A stretch of 64,000 nucleotides of DNA from Salinimicrobium sp963739625 (GCA_963739625.1 CAVUAU010000005.1:1-64000); one strand, 5' to 3'; positions 24,949 through 34,562 are shown, numbered from the stretch's first letter. Program-made: numbers and translations. Notes: generated by a model from the sequence alone, not told the origin.

Positions 24949-26007
24949 ATGGGAAATAAAAGGATACTTGTTGCCCCCATCAACTGGGGACTGGGTCATG
25001 CCGCACGCTGCATCCCAATCATACAGGAGCTTCAAAAATGTGGTTTTGAGCCGGTCCTGGGATCAGACGGGGCTGCATTACAGCTGCTGAAGAAGGAATT
25101 TCCTGAGCTACAGGCGGTGGAGCTGCCGGCATACCATATTCACTACGCTAAAAAAGGCAAAAACCTGAAATGGCAGCTGCTGCTGCAGATGCCGCACATC
25201 TTAAGAACCGTCGAAAAAGAGCGAAAAGTGGCCGAAACATTAGTTGAGGAACTGGATCTCTGCGGAATCATCTCAGACAACCGCTTCGGAATGTATTCCA
25301 AAGCAGTTCCTTCGGTTTACATCACCCATCAGCTCAACGTGCTCTCTGGAAAAAGTACTTTTTTCAGCAGTTTTCATCACCGGCAGTACATCAAAAAGTT
25401 TAATGAATGCTGGGTTCCCGATGCTCCAGGGAAAAATAACCTCAGCGGAATTATTGGGCATCCTAAACAACTTCCAAAGAACGCGAGGTACATCGGCATT
25501 TTAAGCAGGTTCCAAAAAAGGGATTTTGAAGAGGTCTTTGATTTTACGATCCTGCTTTCGGGTCCCGAACCGCAAAGGACACTGCTTGAGCAAGTACTGC
25601 TAAAAAACTTCAGGAATACCTCTCAAAAAGTGCTTTTTGTAAGGGGAATTTTTTCCGAAGAAAAGCTGGAAAATAACAACCAAAACTTAAGCATCAAAAA
25701 TCACCTTTTTGGGAAGGAACTGGAGGAGGCATTAAACAGTAGTGAGATCATCATTGCGCGATCGGGCTACACAACTTTAATGGACCTGGCAAAACTTCAG
25801 AAAAAGGCATTTTTTATACCCACACCCGGCCAGCCGGAACAGGAATATCTTGCTGCAAGGCTTCAGAAAAAAGGAATAGCGCCTTACTGCAAACAGGAGG
25901 ATTTCAACCTCTCGCAGCTTAAAAACCTAAAGGAATATCCAGGACTGGAGGCGCCCACTCTTTCCGGGAATCTGGCCGGGCTTTTCGCTCTTTTTGAGGG
26001 TAAATGA
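24949..26007 (+). CDS. GT-B fold glycosyltransferase (MurG/GT28-like)
   Basis: 352 residues. N-terminal Rossmann motif RILVAPINWGLGHAARC (Gly-rich, His) and a C-terminal nucleotide-sugar region IIARSGYTTLMDLAKLQKKAFFIPTPGQPEQEYLA are those of GT28 enzymes. It is likely cytoplasmic and uses a UDP-sugar; donor and acceptor are unknown. The gene is divergent from trmB and its 3' end overlaps the opposing histidine kinase gene by about 80 bases. Confidence 0.85.
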   Translation: MGNKRILVAPINWGLGHAARCIPIIQELQKCGFEPVLGSDGAALQLLKKEFPELQAVELPAYHIHYAKKGKNLKWQLLLQMPHILRTVEKERKVAETLVEELDLCGIISDNRFGMYSKAVPSVYITHQLNVLSGKSTFFSSFHHRQYIKKFNECWVPDAPGKNNLSGIIGHPKQLPKNARYIGILSRFQKRDFEEVFDFTILLSGPEPQRTLLEQVLLKNFRNTSQKVLFVRGIFSEEKLENNNQNLSIKNHLFGKELEEALNSSEIIIARSGYTTLMDLAKLQKKAFFIPTPGQPEQEYLAARLQKKGIAPYCKQEDFNLSQLKNLKEYPGLEAPTLSGNLAGLFALFEGK

Positions 26008-27024
26008 AAATTCACTGCCAACTCCAAAAGTGCTTTCCACGAAGATCTTTTCGTGGTGTGCCTCGATAAGGTGTTTGACGATCGAAAGTCCAAGCCCAGA
26101 GCCGCCTTCTTTGCGGGAGCCGCTCTTATCTACGCGATAGAAACGTTCAAACAAGCGCGGAATATGCTGTTTTTTGATGCCTTCCCCGGTATCGGCGATG
26201 CGCACGATCACCTTCTTTTTTGATAAACTTTCAATACTTACCTCTGTACTGCCATCATTTTTCCCATACTTGATGGAGTTCACGATAAGGTTGGTGAGCA
26301 CCTGCTGAATGCGGTCTTTATCGGCATTCACCCATATAGGCTGATATTCGGTTTCAAAAAACAGGGTGATGTTCTTCTTAGCCGCCTTCATCTCCAGCAG
26401 GTCAAACACCCCCTGCACCAACTCCACAATGTCAAAATCTTCCCTGTTTAATCGTAGTTCACCCGTCTCGAGTTTGGTGATCATATCCAGATCTCTCACG
26501 ATGTAAATGAGCCGCTCCACTCCCTTTGAAGCCCGGGTGAGGTATTTCTTTCGCACTTTTTTGTCTTTCATCGCCCCATCCAAGAGGGTTTCGATGTAAC
26601 CCTGCACGGTAAACAACGGGGTCTTTAATTCATGCGAAATATTGCCCATGAATTCTTTGCGGTAGCTGTCCCGAAGTTGAAGAGCTTCTATTTCGAGCTT
26701 TTTGCCCTGGGCAAATTTTTCTACTTCCTTAGAAAGAGAAGTCATATCAGTCATAGGAACATTATCGGGATCAAAGCCGCTGGTGTTGAGAATACTCACA
26801 TTCTCATAGATCTTTTTGATCTTGTCGTAAATAAAATATTCCACCCTGTACTGGATGACCAGGAAAGAAAATATGAAACACGAGGCGGCATACAGCACAA
26901 TGATGTCAAGGGCAAAATTTTTGGTAAGCACCAAAAAACCCGCTGAAAAAAAAGTAAGGAAAAGGGTCAAGTACAGGGAAGTCTTGAGTGCGAATTTGTA
27001 AGATCTTCTAAAACCTGATGCCAT
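25927..27024 (-). CDS. Sensor histidine kinase, PhoR-like
   Basis: 365 residues. Two adjacent membrane helices (about 13-33 and 37-60), a short linker, H-box FMGNISHELKTPL (His near 131), N-box NLIVNSIKYGKNDG, G1 DTGEGI, F-box and G2 GGSGLGLSIVKHL. There is hardly any periplasmic sensor domain, so the signal probably comes from the membrane or a partner. It forms a pair with the response regulator directly upstream (TAATG overlap). The last 20 residues overlap the end of the convergent glycosyltransferase gene. Confidence 0.93.
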   Translation of the reverse strand: MASGFRRSYKFALKTSLYLTLFLTFFSAGFLVLTKNFALDIIVLYAASCFIFSFLVIQYRVEYFIYDKIKKIYENVSILNTSGFDPDNVPMTDMTSLSKEVEKFAQGKKLEIEALQLRDSYRKEFMGNISHELKTPLFTVQGYIETLLDGAMKDKKVRKKYLTRASKGVERLIYIVRDLDMITKLETGELRLNREDFDIVELVQGVFDLLEMKAAKKNITLFFETEYQPIWVNADKDRIQQVLTNLIVNSIKYGKNDGSTEVSIESLSKKKVIVRIADTGEGIKKQHIPRLFERFYRVDKSGSRKEGGSGLGLSIVKHLIEAHHEKIFVESTFGVGSEFSFTLKKSEKPGQIPGKSGRLQSWIFL

Positions 27025-27710
27025 TAACTAACAAATTTATAACCTACTCCTTTAATAGTCTGGAAACTTTCGTCCCCAATTTTTTCCCGAAGTTTTCTTA
27101 TATGCACATCAATTGTGCGACCACCAACCACCACGTCATCTCCCCAAACGCGGTCCATGATCTCTTCACGGTTGAAGACCCGCCCGGGCTGAGAGGCCAA
27201 CAGGTACAGCAGTTCAAATTCTTTGCGCGGTAACATGATCTCCTCCCCGTTCTTGATGATCTTGTATTCTGCCCTGTTGATGGTGAGGTCGCCTACCGTG
27301 ATAAGTTCGGTATTGCCTGCTTCTGTTCCTCTAAACCTGCGCAACAAAGCCTTTACCTTGCTTACAAGGATCTTCGGCTTAATAGGCTTAGTGATATAAT
27401 CATCTGCACCGGCGTCAAAACCTGCCATTTGGGAGTAATCTTCCCCCCGGGCGGTTAAAAAAGTGATAACCGTATTATTAAGCTCGGGCAGTTTACGCAT
27501 TTGCTCACAAGCTTCTATGCCGTCCATTCCCGGCATCATGACGTCGAGGATGATAAGCTGTGGCTTTTCTTTCCTGGCCAGCTTCAACCCCTCTTTGCCG
27601 TTCTCTGCCGTGATGACATTATAACCTTCCGCAGAAAGGTTATAACTGATGATCTCCAGAATATCGGGCTCGTCATCTACAAGCAAAATGCAAATGTCCT
27701 TTTTTTTCAT
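27024..27710 (-). CDS. OmpR/PhoB family response regulator
   Basis: 228 residues: receiver domain with the acidic pair LLVDDEPD, phospho-acceptor Asp near 56 (LIILDVMMPGMDG), TARGED and KPIKP, followed by a winged-helix OmpR-type DNA-binding domain (LPRKEFELLYLLASQPGRVFNREEIMDRVWG). It is the partner of the kinase downstream. The PhoB-like reading is by similarity only; the divergent TonB-receptor operon at 28.2 kb is a plausible target but unproven. Confidence 0.95.
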   Translation of the reverse strand: MKKKDICILLVDDEPDILEIISYNLSAEGYNVITAENGKEGLKLARKEKPQLIILDVMMPGMDGIEACEQMRKLPELNNTVITFLTARGEDYSQMAGFDAGADDYITKPIKPKILVSKVKALLRRFRGTEAGNTELITVGDLTINRAEYKIIKNGEEIMLPRKEFELLYLLASQPGRVFNREEIMDRVWGDDVVVGGRTIDVHIRKLREKIGDESFQTIKGVGYKFVS

Positions 27711-27820
27711 TTTAGTCTATCTATTATACAAATATCGGATAAAGAATCTTTAAAACCAGTTTAGCTGTTTGTGCAGTTCTATAATGCTCAAACCATTTCT
27801 TCATTCTCCTTTTTAATATA

Positions 27821-27854
27821 AAAAAAGGCTGCCCCGGCCAGGACAACCTTCCAT
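27821..27854 (-). terminator. Terminator-like hairpin upstream of the two-component genes
   Basis: On the minus strand GGTTGTCC-TGGC-CGGGGCAGCC is followed by TTTTTTTATATT. No gene on the minus strand ends here, so it may end a small untranslated RNA from 27.85-28.0 kb. The rest of 27711-28192 holds a hairpin of the AAAAATG family (28013-28034) and no convincing gene. Confidence 0.45.
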
Positions 27855-28192
27855 ACCCTATGGGTTGACAAAAACAAAGAGTATGTTTCACCCTTGTGCA
27901 CATTGAGCAGTACAAAAAAAGCAATTCTTCTCTCATTTCATGTAAAGTTAAAATTACCAAATGTTTAAAGATGGGTTAGTTGATCCTGCAGTAACCAATC
28001 TTCGGAAAGAGTGTTAAAAATGACATTTTTGACCCCTTAACTACTGTATTTGAAAGCCTGCACGAACATTCTCAACTGTCTTTCCCGCCGAATCTTCTTT
28101 CTCTATGCGCTTAATACTGAGCTAACAAACTGGTGATACTTCTTTAATCTGAAGTTAACACTGCAGTTACAATGCGGGTATTTCTTTGCGGC

Positions 28193-31003
28193 ATGAATCA
28201 AACAACAAAAATGAGTAGAACAGTATTCTTTCTTGCAGCACTAATGTTGACAGCGGTACTGCGAGCGCAAACCCCAACAACCGGCAGTGTGGCCGGCCAA
28301 CTTGGCGATAAGGAGATGAATGGAGAACCCCTGCCATTTGCCAACGTCCTTATAAAAGGAAGTACAAAAGGAGCAACCACAGACATGGATGGGTTGTACT
28401 CCATCAACAATCTTGAAGCCGGTAAATATACAGTGGTCTTCAGTTTTGTTGGATATGAAACTTTAGAAGTTCCAAATGTAGAAGTAGTTGCAGGTAAGGT
28501 GACCGAAGTAAATACCCAACTGGGCAGCAGTGCAGCTTCGCTTGACGAAGTGGTCATTAATACTGTTGCAAGAAAAGATTCTGAAGTGGCTTTACTGCTC
28601 GACCAGAAAAAAGCCGTTGAAATAAAAGAAAGTATAGGTGCCCGGGAATTAGCCAAGTTGGGCGTTTCCGATGTGGCCACTGCAACCACCCGAATTTCGG
28701 GCGTGACCAGCAGTGAAGCATCGGGTGACATTTTCGTAAGAGGTTTGGGAGACCGTTATTTGTACACTACCCTTAACGGTCTTCCTGTTCCCTCTGACGA
28801 TGTGGAAAGAAAGAACATTGACCTGGAGCTTTTTCCAACTGGGGTCATCCAGAGTGTAAGCATCAGCAAAACATATTCGGCATCAAATTACGCCGATCAG
28901 GCTTCAGGAACTATTGATATTACCAGCCGGGAACTGGTTGGACAGGAAGAATTGATCTTAAGCGCCCAGGCCGGCATCAATACCAATGTTACTAAAGATG
29001 GAGTCTTCAATAATTTTAAAGTCTCTCCCAACCAGCAAAATGTGAATTTCGGTTTTTATTCCGGCGGAAGAGCCAGTGAATACAAGCTTTTGCAACAGGA
29101 TTGGACTCCGGGAACTGCCAATTTCCCCATGAACTACAAGTACAGCCTTTCCGTAGGAAAGAGATTCAACGATAAACTGGAGTTTTTTGTAACCGGTTCC
29201 CAGGATATTTCATTCGGACATACAAAAGGAGAATTCAGGGAATTCAGGGCGAATTTTATCAATGACTCTATTACAGATGCGGAAACCTTTGACAAAACAG
29301 TGAACACCACAGGGCTGGCTACTGTTGCATACGAATTCAGTAAAGATCACAAACTAAGAGCGAACAGTCTTTTTATCAATAAACTTTCAGATGAGGTTTA
29401 CGAAGGCGGAAGAAATGGTGAAGGCTACATCTATGAGGAAACCGATCCACAGGACGGGCTGTCTCAATTCGTAAGGGACCAGAATACCAAACAAACCCGC
29501 ATTTGGATCAACCAATTGCTGGGAGAGCATCAATTGGGCGAAAACAACCTCCTTAGCTGGGCAGCCGCGATCAACACTGTAAATGCCGATGAACCCAATC
29601 GTATTCGCAACGAAGTGAATTTTAATGACAACGTTGTTTACCTGGGAAATACGGGAGGCTATCAGCAAAGAAAGAGCTACCAATACATTGATGATGTGGA
29701 ATATAATGGCATGGTCGCCGACAAAATGGGCATCATCAACACTGAAGAAAAACAACTTGAGCTCAACTTCGGCGGAAACTACAGGTACAAAGAACGCGAT
29801 CTTATTTCAAGATTTTTGGGACTGGAAGAGAGCACTACCGGCATTTTGACACCTCCCTCTATAGATGAGATAGACCAGGTGTTTACAATGCAGAACTACA
29901 ATACCGGTGTCTTGGAAATCAATAACACTTTAAAGCCGGACCGTTACCGGGCTCACCTTAAATCGGCAGCAGGATTTGCCAAGGTGAACTTCGGGTTCAA
30001 AAAATGGAATTTTGATGCAGGCTTAAGATATCAGCAGGATCAACTGGACGTAGTTTACAACGTGGGGAATATCCCCGGCAGAACAGGGTCTCAAGAAAAG
30101 ATCTACAATAATATCTATCCTGCTCTCAACCTGAGGTACAGTTTAAATGATCAACAAAATTTAAGGCTTGCCGCCAGCAAAACCCTCACCTTACCAGAGT
30201 TCAAAGAAATCGCACCTTTTGAATATGTGTCCCAAACCGGACAGGTGACTAGAGGTAACCCCGACTTGAAGGCTTCCAACAATTATAATCTGGATCTAAA
30301 ATGGGAATTCTTCCCTTCCAATTCACAACTCGTTTCCCTTACCGGGTTCTATAAGTTGATTGAGGACCCTATCAACAAAATTCAGGATAGGGGTTCAGCA
30401 GGCGTATTCTCCTACTTCAATGCAGGAAAGCAGGCAGAGATCTACGGGCTGGAACTGGAAACTAAGCTGGATCTGATCTCCATGAAGAATGGAGCAGATT
30501 ATGACCTCAACCTTGGGTTCAACGCCTCCAGAATGTGGCATTCCCAGGACCTTAAATCTATATACAATGCCGATGGAAATCTTGTAAGAACCTTCCAATA
30601 TAAAGGCTTAACAGAAACAGGCCTGCAAGGAGCTTCAGAATGGATCTTTAACGGCTCGCTCAATTTCTTAACCGGAGCAGAAAATCCATTTATGGCCAGT
30701 CTTGTCGCAAATTATGCTTCAGATAAGATCTATGCTTTAGGAGCTCCCGAAAGACAAACAGACAGTGAAACTTTTTATAACGACGCCATAGTAGAAAAAG
30801 GATTTGTGGTGCTTGATGCAGTATTGACCCAGGACCTGGGAGAACATTGGGGCATCAAATTCACCGGAAAAAACCTTCTAAACCCAACAATCAAAAGGGT
30901 GCAGGACGTCAAACCTTCTACCACAGGAATTGAGACTACCCAAACCGTTCGCTCCTATACCCGCGGCAGCGTCTTTAGCCTTGGTATCAACTATAATTTT
31001 TAG
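28193..31003 (+). CDS. TonB-dependent outer membrane receptor with a carboxypeptidase-like N-domain
   Basis: About 936 residues. The start MNQTTKMSRTVFFLAALM is chosen for a good signal peptide ending LRAQ. Then comes a carboxypeptidase-regulatory-like domain (about 20-110, PFANVLIKGSTKGATTDMDGLYSI), a plug with IFVRGLGDRYLYTTLNGLPVPSDD, and a beta-barrel ending in the aromatic-terminated strand FSLGINYNF. It imports or exports a ligand with TonB energy; the ligand is unknown. It is followed after 48 bases by a beta-helix lipoprotein, which may be its surface partner. Confidence 0.93.
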   Translation: MNQTTKMSRTVFFLAALMLTAVLRAQTPTTGSVAGQLGDKEMNGEPLPFANVLIKGSTKGATTDMDGLYSINNLEAGKYTVVFSFVGYETLEVPNVEVVAGKVTEVNTQLGSSAASLDEVVINTVARKDSEVALLLDQKKAVEIKESIGARELAKLGVSDVATATTRISGVTSSEASGDIFVRGLGDRYLYTTLNGLPVPSDDVERKNIDLELFPTGVIQSVSISKTYSASNYADQASGTIDITSRELVGQEELILSAQAGINTNVTKDGVFNNFKVSPNQQNVNFGFYSGGRASEYKLLQQDWTPGTANFPMNYKYSLSVGKRFNDKLEFFVTGSQDISFGHTKGEFREFRANFINDSITDAETFDKTVNTTGLATVAYEFSKDHKLRANSLFINKLSDEVYEGGRNGEGYIYEETDPQDGLSQFVRDQNTKQTRIWINQLLGEHQLGENNLLSWAAAINTVNADEPNRIRNEVNFNDNVVYLGNTGGYQQRKSYQYIDDVEYNGMVADKMGIINTEEKQLELNFGGNYRYKERDLISRFLGLEESTTGILTPPSIDEIDQVFTMQNYNTGVLEINNTLKPDRYRAHLKSAAGFAKVNFGFKKWNFDAGLRYQQDQLDVVYNVGNIPGRTGSQEKIYNNIYPALNLRYSLNDQQNLRLAASKTLTLPEFKEIAPFEYVSQTGQVTRGNPDLKASNNYNLDLKWEFFPSNSQLVSLTGFYKLIEDPINKIQDRGSAGVFSYFNAGKQAEIYGLELETKLDLISMKNGADYDLNLGFNASRMWHSQDLKSIYNADGNLVRTFQYKGLTETGLQGASEWIFNGSLNFLTGAENPFMASLVANYASDKIYALGAPERQTDSETFYNDAIVEKGFVVLDAVLTQDLGEHWGIKFTGKNLLNPTIKRVQDVKPSTTGIETTQTVRSYTRGSVFSLGINYNF

Positions 31004-31051
31004 AACAAACCACGAACAACAAACAATAAGCTAAACTAAAACAACAACACA

Positions 31052-32989
31052 ATGAAAAAAATGAACAAAGCCTTTGCAGCATTATTCTTACTACTCAGCG
31101 CACTCTTCTTTACCTCTTGCAGTGAGAACAACGATCCTATTATTGACACTCCCGACGTACAGAACAATGAACTCAACGGAGAAATTTCAGAAGACCTTAC
31201 TTTGAATCCTTCGGTTGAATACCAACTTACCGGCTCATTTGAAGTGCTCGAAGGAGCTACGCTTACCATTCCTGCGGGAACAAAGATAGTTGCCAGTAAA
31301 GGAACAGATATTTACATCGCTGTTCATCGCAATGCTGATATTATCATCAACGGTTCAGAAGCAAAACCCGTGATCATGACTTCTGTAGATGGAAAACCGG
31401 GAGACTGGGGCGGCCTGGTAATTCTTGGAAATGGGGTGACTACAGAAGGTGTGGACGTTACCGCTGAGGTTGGCGGGTTCAAATATGGAGGCACTGATAA
31501 TACAGACAGTTCAGGTTCTATCCAGTACCTGGTGATTGAAGGTGCCGGCGCCCAGATCAACGCCGATTCTCAGTACAACGGCCTTACTCTTTATTCAGTG
31601 GGTTCCGGAACAAGCATTAACAATGTAGCTGTTTTAAACGGTGCCGATGACGGAGTGGAATTCTTTGGAGGAGCTGTTTCGGTAACAGATTTTTACCTTG
31701 AGAACAATGAAGATGACGCCGTAGATTGGACTGAAGGCTGGAGCGGTTCTATAACCAATACATATGTTTTGCACACTATTGAAGGTTTTTCAACTGCAAT
31801 CGAAGCGGACGGGGTGAACAACAATCCGCATATTACCAATTTTACTGCAGTTTCAACCACCGGCGGTACTGCGCTGCAGTTCAAGAAGGAATCGGGAGCT
31901 ACTTTTGACGGGCTTTCACTAACAGGTTATGACACTTCAATTGACATGAAGGACAATGGCGCACTTGCCAATGTGATCGTGGAAAAAAATATTGCCGATC
32001 CCGAATTTAACTATACCACTCCTGCAACCACTTCTCAAAATACGTTTAACTGGATCAATAACCGCGCTGCCGTTGAATCAAACATTCTTCAGGGAACCGT
32101 GGAAGGCACAGTAACTCTTGATCCAAACACTACTTATAACCTTACCTCCTCTTACATCGTGCAGTCCGGCGGCAAATTGGTAATTCCTGCGGGGACAAAG
32201 ATCGTCGCGCGAGATGGCGGAACCGATGTGTACATCGCGGTTCTAAAAGGAGGAAAGATCGACATACAGGGAACCGAAGAAAATCCTGTAGTAATGTCTT
32301 CTGAAGATGCCAACCCCGGCGACTGGGGCGGACTCACTCTTGTTGGAAAAGCCACTACTACCGAAGGTATTGACGCTGTTGCTGAAGTAGGCGGATTCAT
32401 CTATGGAGGAACCGACGATGCAGACAGCTCAGGAAGCATCAAAAACCTCGTGATTGCCGGAACAGGTGCGCAAATCAACTCAGAGTCTCAATACAACGGG
32501 GTTTCATTTTATTCTGTTGGTTCAGGAACTGTTGTCGAGAATGTTGCCGTGATCAATGGGGCCGATGACGGAGTGGAATTCTTCGGAGGAACGGTTTCTG
32601 TGACCAATCTTTATTTTGAAAACAATGAAGATGACGCTGTGGACTGGACAGAGGGATGGGATGGAACTGTTACCAATGTGTACGTAAAGCACAGCATCGA
32701 CAATTTCTCTACCGCAGTTGAGGCAGACGGCGCCAACAACGACCCTAAACTGGTAAATTTCACCGCCGTTTCAACAACAGGAGGTACCGCCTTGCAGTTC
32801 AAAAAAGAATCTGGTGCAACTTTTACAAACCTGTACCTTGAAGGCTACGAAACTAATGTCGATATGAAAGATGGTGGTGCGCTAACAAACGTTAAAATTG
32901 ATGGTGTACCCGCAGTCCTTGACGCTGCCTATGACCTTGGAACAAAGATCGACGTTTCCTCCTGGACATGGATCAACGCATCACTTTAA
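31052..32989 (+). CDS. Lipoprotein with a duplicated right-handed beta-helix domain
   Basis: 645 residues. Signal and lipobox FFTSCSEN at the N-terminus. The rest is two near-identical halves, about residues 45-335 and 345-645: each starts with a YxLTxS strand, LTIPAGTKIVA..GTDVYIAV, then DWGGL, AEVGGFxYGGTD, NGADDGVEFFGG and AVSTTGGTALQFKKESGATF. The short repeated strands fit a parallel beta-helix exposed on the cell surface. It most likely works with the TonB receptor just upstream. No catalytic residues can be assigned. Confidence 0.88.
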   Translation: MKKMNKAFAALFLLLSALFFTSCSENNDPIIDTPDVQNNELNGEISEDLTLNPSVEYQLTGSFEVLEGATLTIPAGTKIVASKGTDIYIAVHRNADIIINGSEAKPVIMTSVDGKPGDWGGLVILGNGVTTEGVDVTAEVGGFKYGGTDNTDSSGSIQYLVIEGAGAQINADSQYNGLTLYSVGSGTSINNVAVLNGADDGVEFFGGAVSVTDFYLENNEDDAVDWTEGWSGSITNTYVLHTIEGFSTAIEADGVNNNPHITNFTAVSTTGGTALQFKKESGATFDGLSLTGYDTSIDMKDNGALANVIVEKNIADPEFNYTTPATTSQNTFNWINNRAAVESNILQGTVEGTVTLDPNTTYNLTSSYIVQSGGKLVIPAGTKIVARDGGTDVYIAVLKGGKIDIQGTEENPVVMSSEDANPGDWGGLTLVGKATTTEGIDAVAEVGGFIYGGTDDADSSGSIKNLVIAGTGAQINSESQYNGVSFYSVGSGTVVENVAVINGADDGVEFFGGTVSVTNLYFENNEDDAVDWTEGWDGTVTNVYVKHSIDNFSTAVEADGANNDPKLVNFTAVSTTGGTALQFKKESGATFTNLYLEGYETNVDMKDGGALTNVKIDGVPAVLDAAYDLGTKIDVSSWTWINASL

Positions 32990-33025
32990 ATAGCTGAAGT
33001 TAAAAGCTTTAATTTCTAATTTGCT

Positions 33026-33053
33026 AAAAAGGCTGCCCAACGGCGGCCTTTTT
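33026..33053 (+). terminator. Terminator of the TonB receptor/beta-helix lipoprotein operon
   Basis: AAAAAGGCTGCC-CAAC-GGCGGCCTTTTT, a stable stem with a T run, 36 bases after the lipoprotein stop. Confidence 0.8.
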
Positions 33054-33104
33054 GTATTTATTGTCTAAAGTCCATTTTTTAACGTTTTGCTATGGAAAAA
33101 ATGG

Positions 33105-33135
33105 TCTGGTTTTTGAAATTTTTATTGTAATTTTG
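33105..33135 (+). promoter_or_regulatory. Promoter of the T9SS mini-protein gene
   Basis: TCTG, 19 nt, TAATTTTG; the -7 element fits TAnnTTTG and the -33 element matches three of four bases. The start would be near 33142, 13 bases before the ATG. Confidence 0.5.
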
Positions 33136-33154
33136 ATCTAATAGTTCGCTGAAA

Positions 33155-33493
33155 ATGAAACAACTCTACTTGTACCCTCTTATGATCATTGGCCTTTTGC
33201 TCTTTGCAAATCCGGCTAATGCGCAAGTATCTGCTTCAGAAACTCCTGTAAAAGAACTGCCTATTGAAGGGCTTTCTATTTACCCTAATCCTGCTTCGGG
33301 GCAGAAAGTTTACATCACTACCAGTAGCAATAAAGCCAAATTGGTTGAAATTTTCAACGTGCTGGGCAAAAATGTGCTTTCGGCCAATCTCACCGGCAAC
33401 GAGCTCAATATTTCTTCCCTTGATCCCGGTATTTATATCATGAAGATCCAGGAGGGCAGAAGTTCGGCTACCCGCAAGTTGGTAGTAAGATAA
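33155..33493 (+). CDS. Minimal T9SS type A sorting-domain protein
   Basis: 112 residues. A signal peptide (1-23, ending NAQ) is followed by about 15 residues and then a complete type A C-terminal sorting domain: LSIYPNPASGQKVYI, KLVEIFNVLGKNVL, LNISSLDPGIYIMKIQEG and the terminal ATRKLVV. There is no passenger domain. T9SS normally uses this domain to export large enzymes and attach them to the cell surface. It may be a decayed cargo, or a small protein that occupies or tests the secretion system. Confidence 0.88.
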   Translation: MKQLYLYPLMIIGLLLFANPANAQVSASETPVKELPIEGLSIYPNPASGQKVYITTSSNKAKLVEIFNVLGKNVLSANLTGNELNISSLDPGIYIMKIQEGRSSATRKLVVR

Positions 33494-33555
33494 ATTTCCA
33501 CTTTTTTCTTCGGAAGAATTCAGTTTCCATAACTTTGTGCGTTCATTAGAATCCA

Positions 33556-34530
33556 ATGCACCATCAGGTTTTTTCTATTTCTACCCCTGCGGAATTCGAT
33601 GCGTTAGCATTGGAGACCTTCCGGTTTCAACACAAGAATAATAAGATCTACAGGCAATTCTGTGATCTCCTGCAGATCAATGCTTCTGAAGTAGAAGAAG
33701 TCTCAAAAATCCCCTTTTTGCCTATCGAGTTTTTCAAGACTCACAAAATTTTGTCTACAGAAAAAGCTGCTGAAATTACCTTTTCGAGCAGCGGCACCAC
33801 CGGTTTTCAAACCAGTAAACATTACGTCAGTGACCTTTCGGTGTACGAAGAAAGCTTCAGAAAAGGCTTTGAACACTTCTACGGAAATATTGAAGATTAT
33901 GCCGTATTAGCCTTGCTGCCATCTTACCTTGAACGTGAAGGATCTTCACTTATCTATATGGTCGATGATCTCATTAAGAACAGCAACAATCCCCACAGCG
34001 GCTTTTACCTGCACGAGCTTGATGAACTTAAAGAAAAACTGGAGCTGTTGGACCGGGAGGGGCAAAAAGTGCTTTTAATTGGGGTTTCTTTCGCCTTGCT
34101 CGACCTGGTAGAGAAGCATTCCTTTGAACTTACAAATACCATTGTCATGGAAACCGGCGGCATGAAGGGCCGGCGAAAGGAGATGATAAGAGCCGAACTT
34201 CATGAGCTGCTAAAAAAGGGGTTTGGAGTGCCTTTTATCCACAGCGAATATGGAATGACCGAATTACTCTCCCAGGCATACTCCTCCAAAAATGGCATTT
34301 TTGAATGTCCTCCCTGGATGAAGCTGCTCATTCGCGATCCCGAAGATGCCCTTACCTTACTTCCCACAGGAAAATCTGGGGGGATCAACGTGATCGACCT
34401 GGCAAATGTTAACTCCTGCTCTTTTATTGCAACCCAGGATCTGGGGAAGGATTTAGGCAATGGAAAGACCGAGATTCTGGGCCGTTTCGACAACAGCGAC
34501 ATCCGTGGATGCAACCTGCTGGTTTTTTAA
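33556..34530 (+). CDS. LuxE/PaaK-like acyl-activating enzyme
   Basis: 324 residues with the LuxE pattern: KIPFLPIEFFKTHKIL, the nucleotide-binding ITFSSSGTTGFQTSKHYV, and later METGGMKGRRKEM and HSEYGMTELLSQAY. The family transfers or activates acyl groups (acyl-protein synthetase, PaaK relatives). In Flavobacteriaceae it occurs without lux genes, and its substrate is unknown. It ends before two hairpins. Confidence 0.85.
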   Translation: MHHQVFSISTPAEFDALALETFRFQHKNNKIYRQFCDLLQINASEVEEVSKIPFLPIEFFKTHKILSTEKAAEITFSSSGTTGFQTSKHYVSDLSVYEESFRKGFEHFYGNIEDYAVLALLPSYLEREGSSLIYMVDDLIKNSNNPHSGFYLHELDELKEKLELLDREGQKVLLIGVSFALLDLVEKHSFELTNTIVMETGGMKGRRKEMIRAELHELLKKGFGVPFIHSEYGMTELLSQAYSSKNGIFECPPWMKLLIRDPEDALTLLPTGKSGGINVIDLANVNSCSFIATQDLGKDLGNGKTEILGRFDNSDIRGCNLLVF

Positions 34531-34562
34531 CACTATTTATTTCAGAAAACTGTAAGGAACTG

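Noticed and set aside
24886..25035. Upstream extension of trmB by 50 codons
   Set aside because: It runs into the divergent glycosyltransferase gene and the known N-terminus begins at the GTG at 24885.
27724..27960. Minus-strand frame of 78 codons before the response regulator
   Set aside because: It passes through the terminator-like hairpin and has no protein-like pattern; a small RNA is the better idea.
31100..32950. Mobile or tandem DNA repeat
   Set aside because: The repeat lies inside one reading frame and encodes two beta-helix halves; it is a domain duplication.
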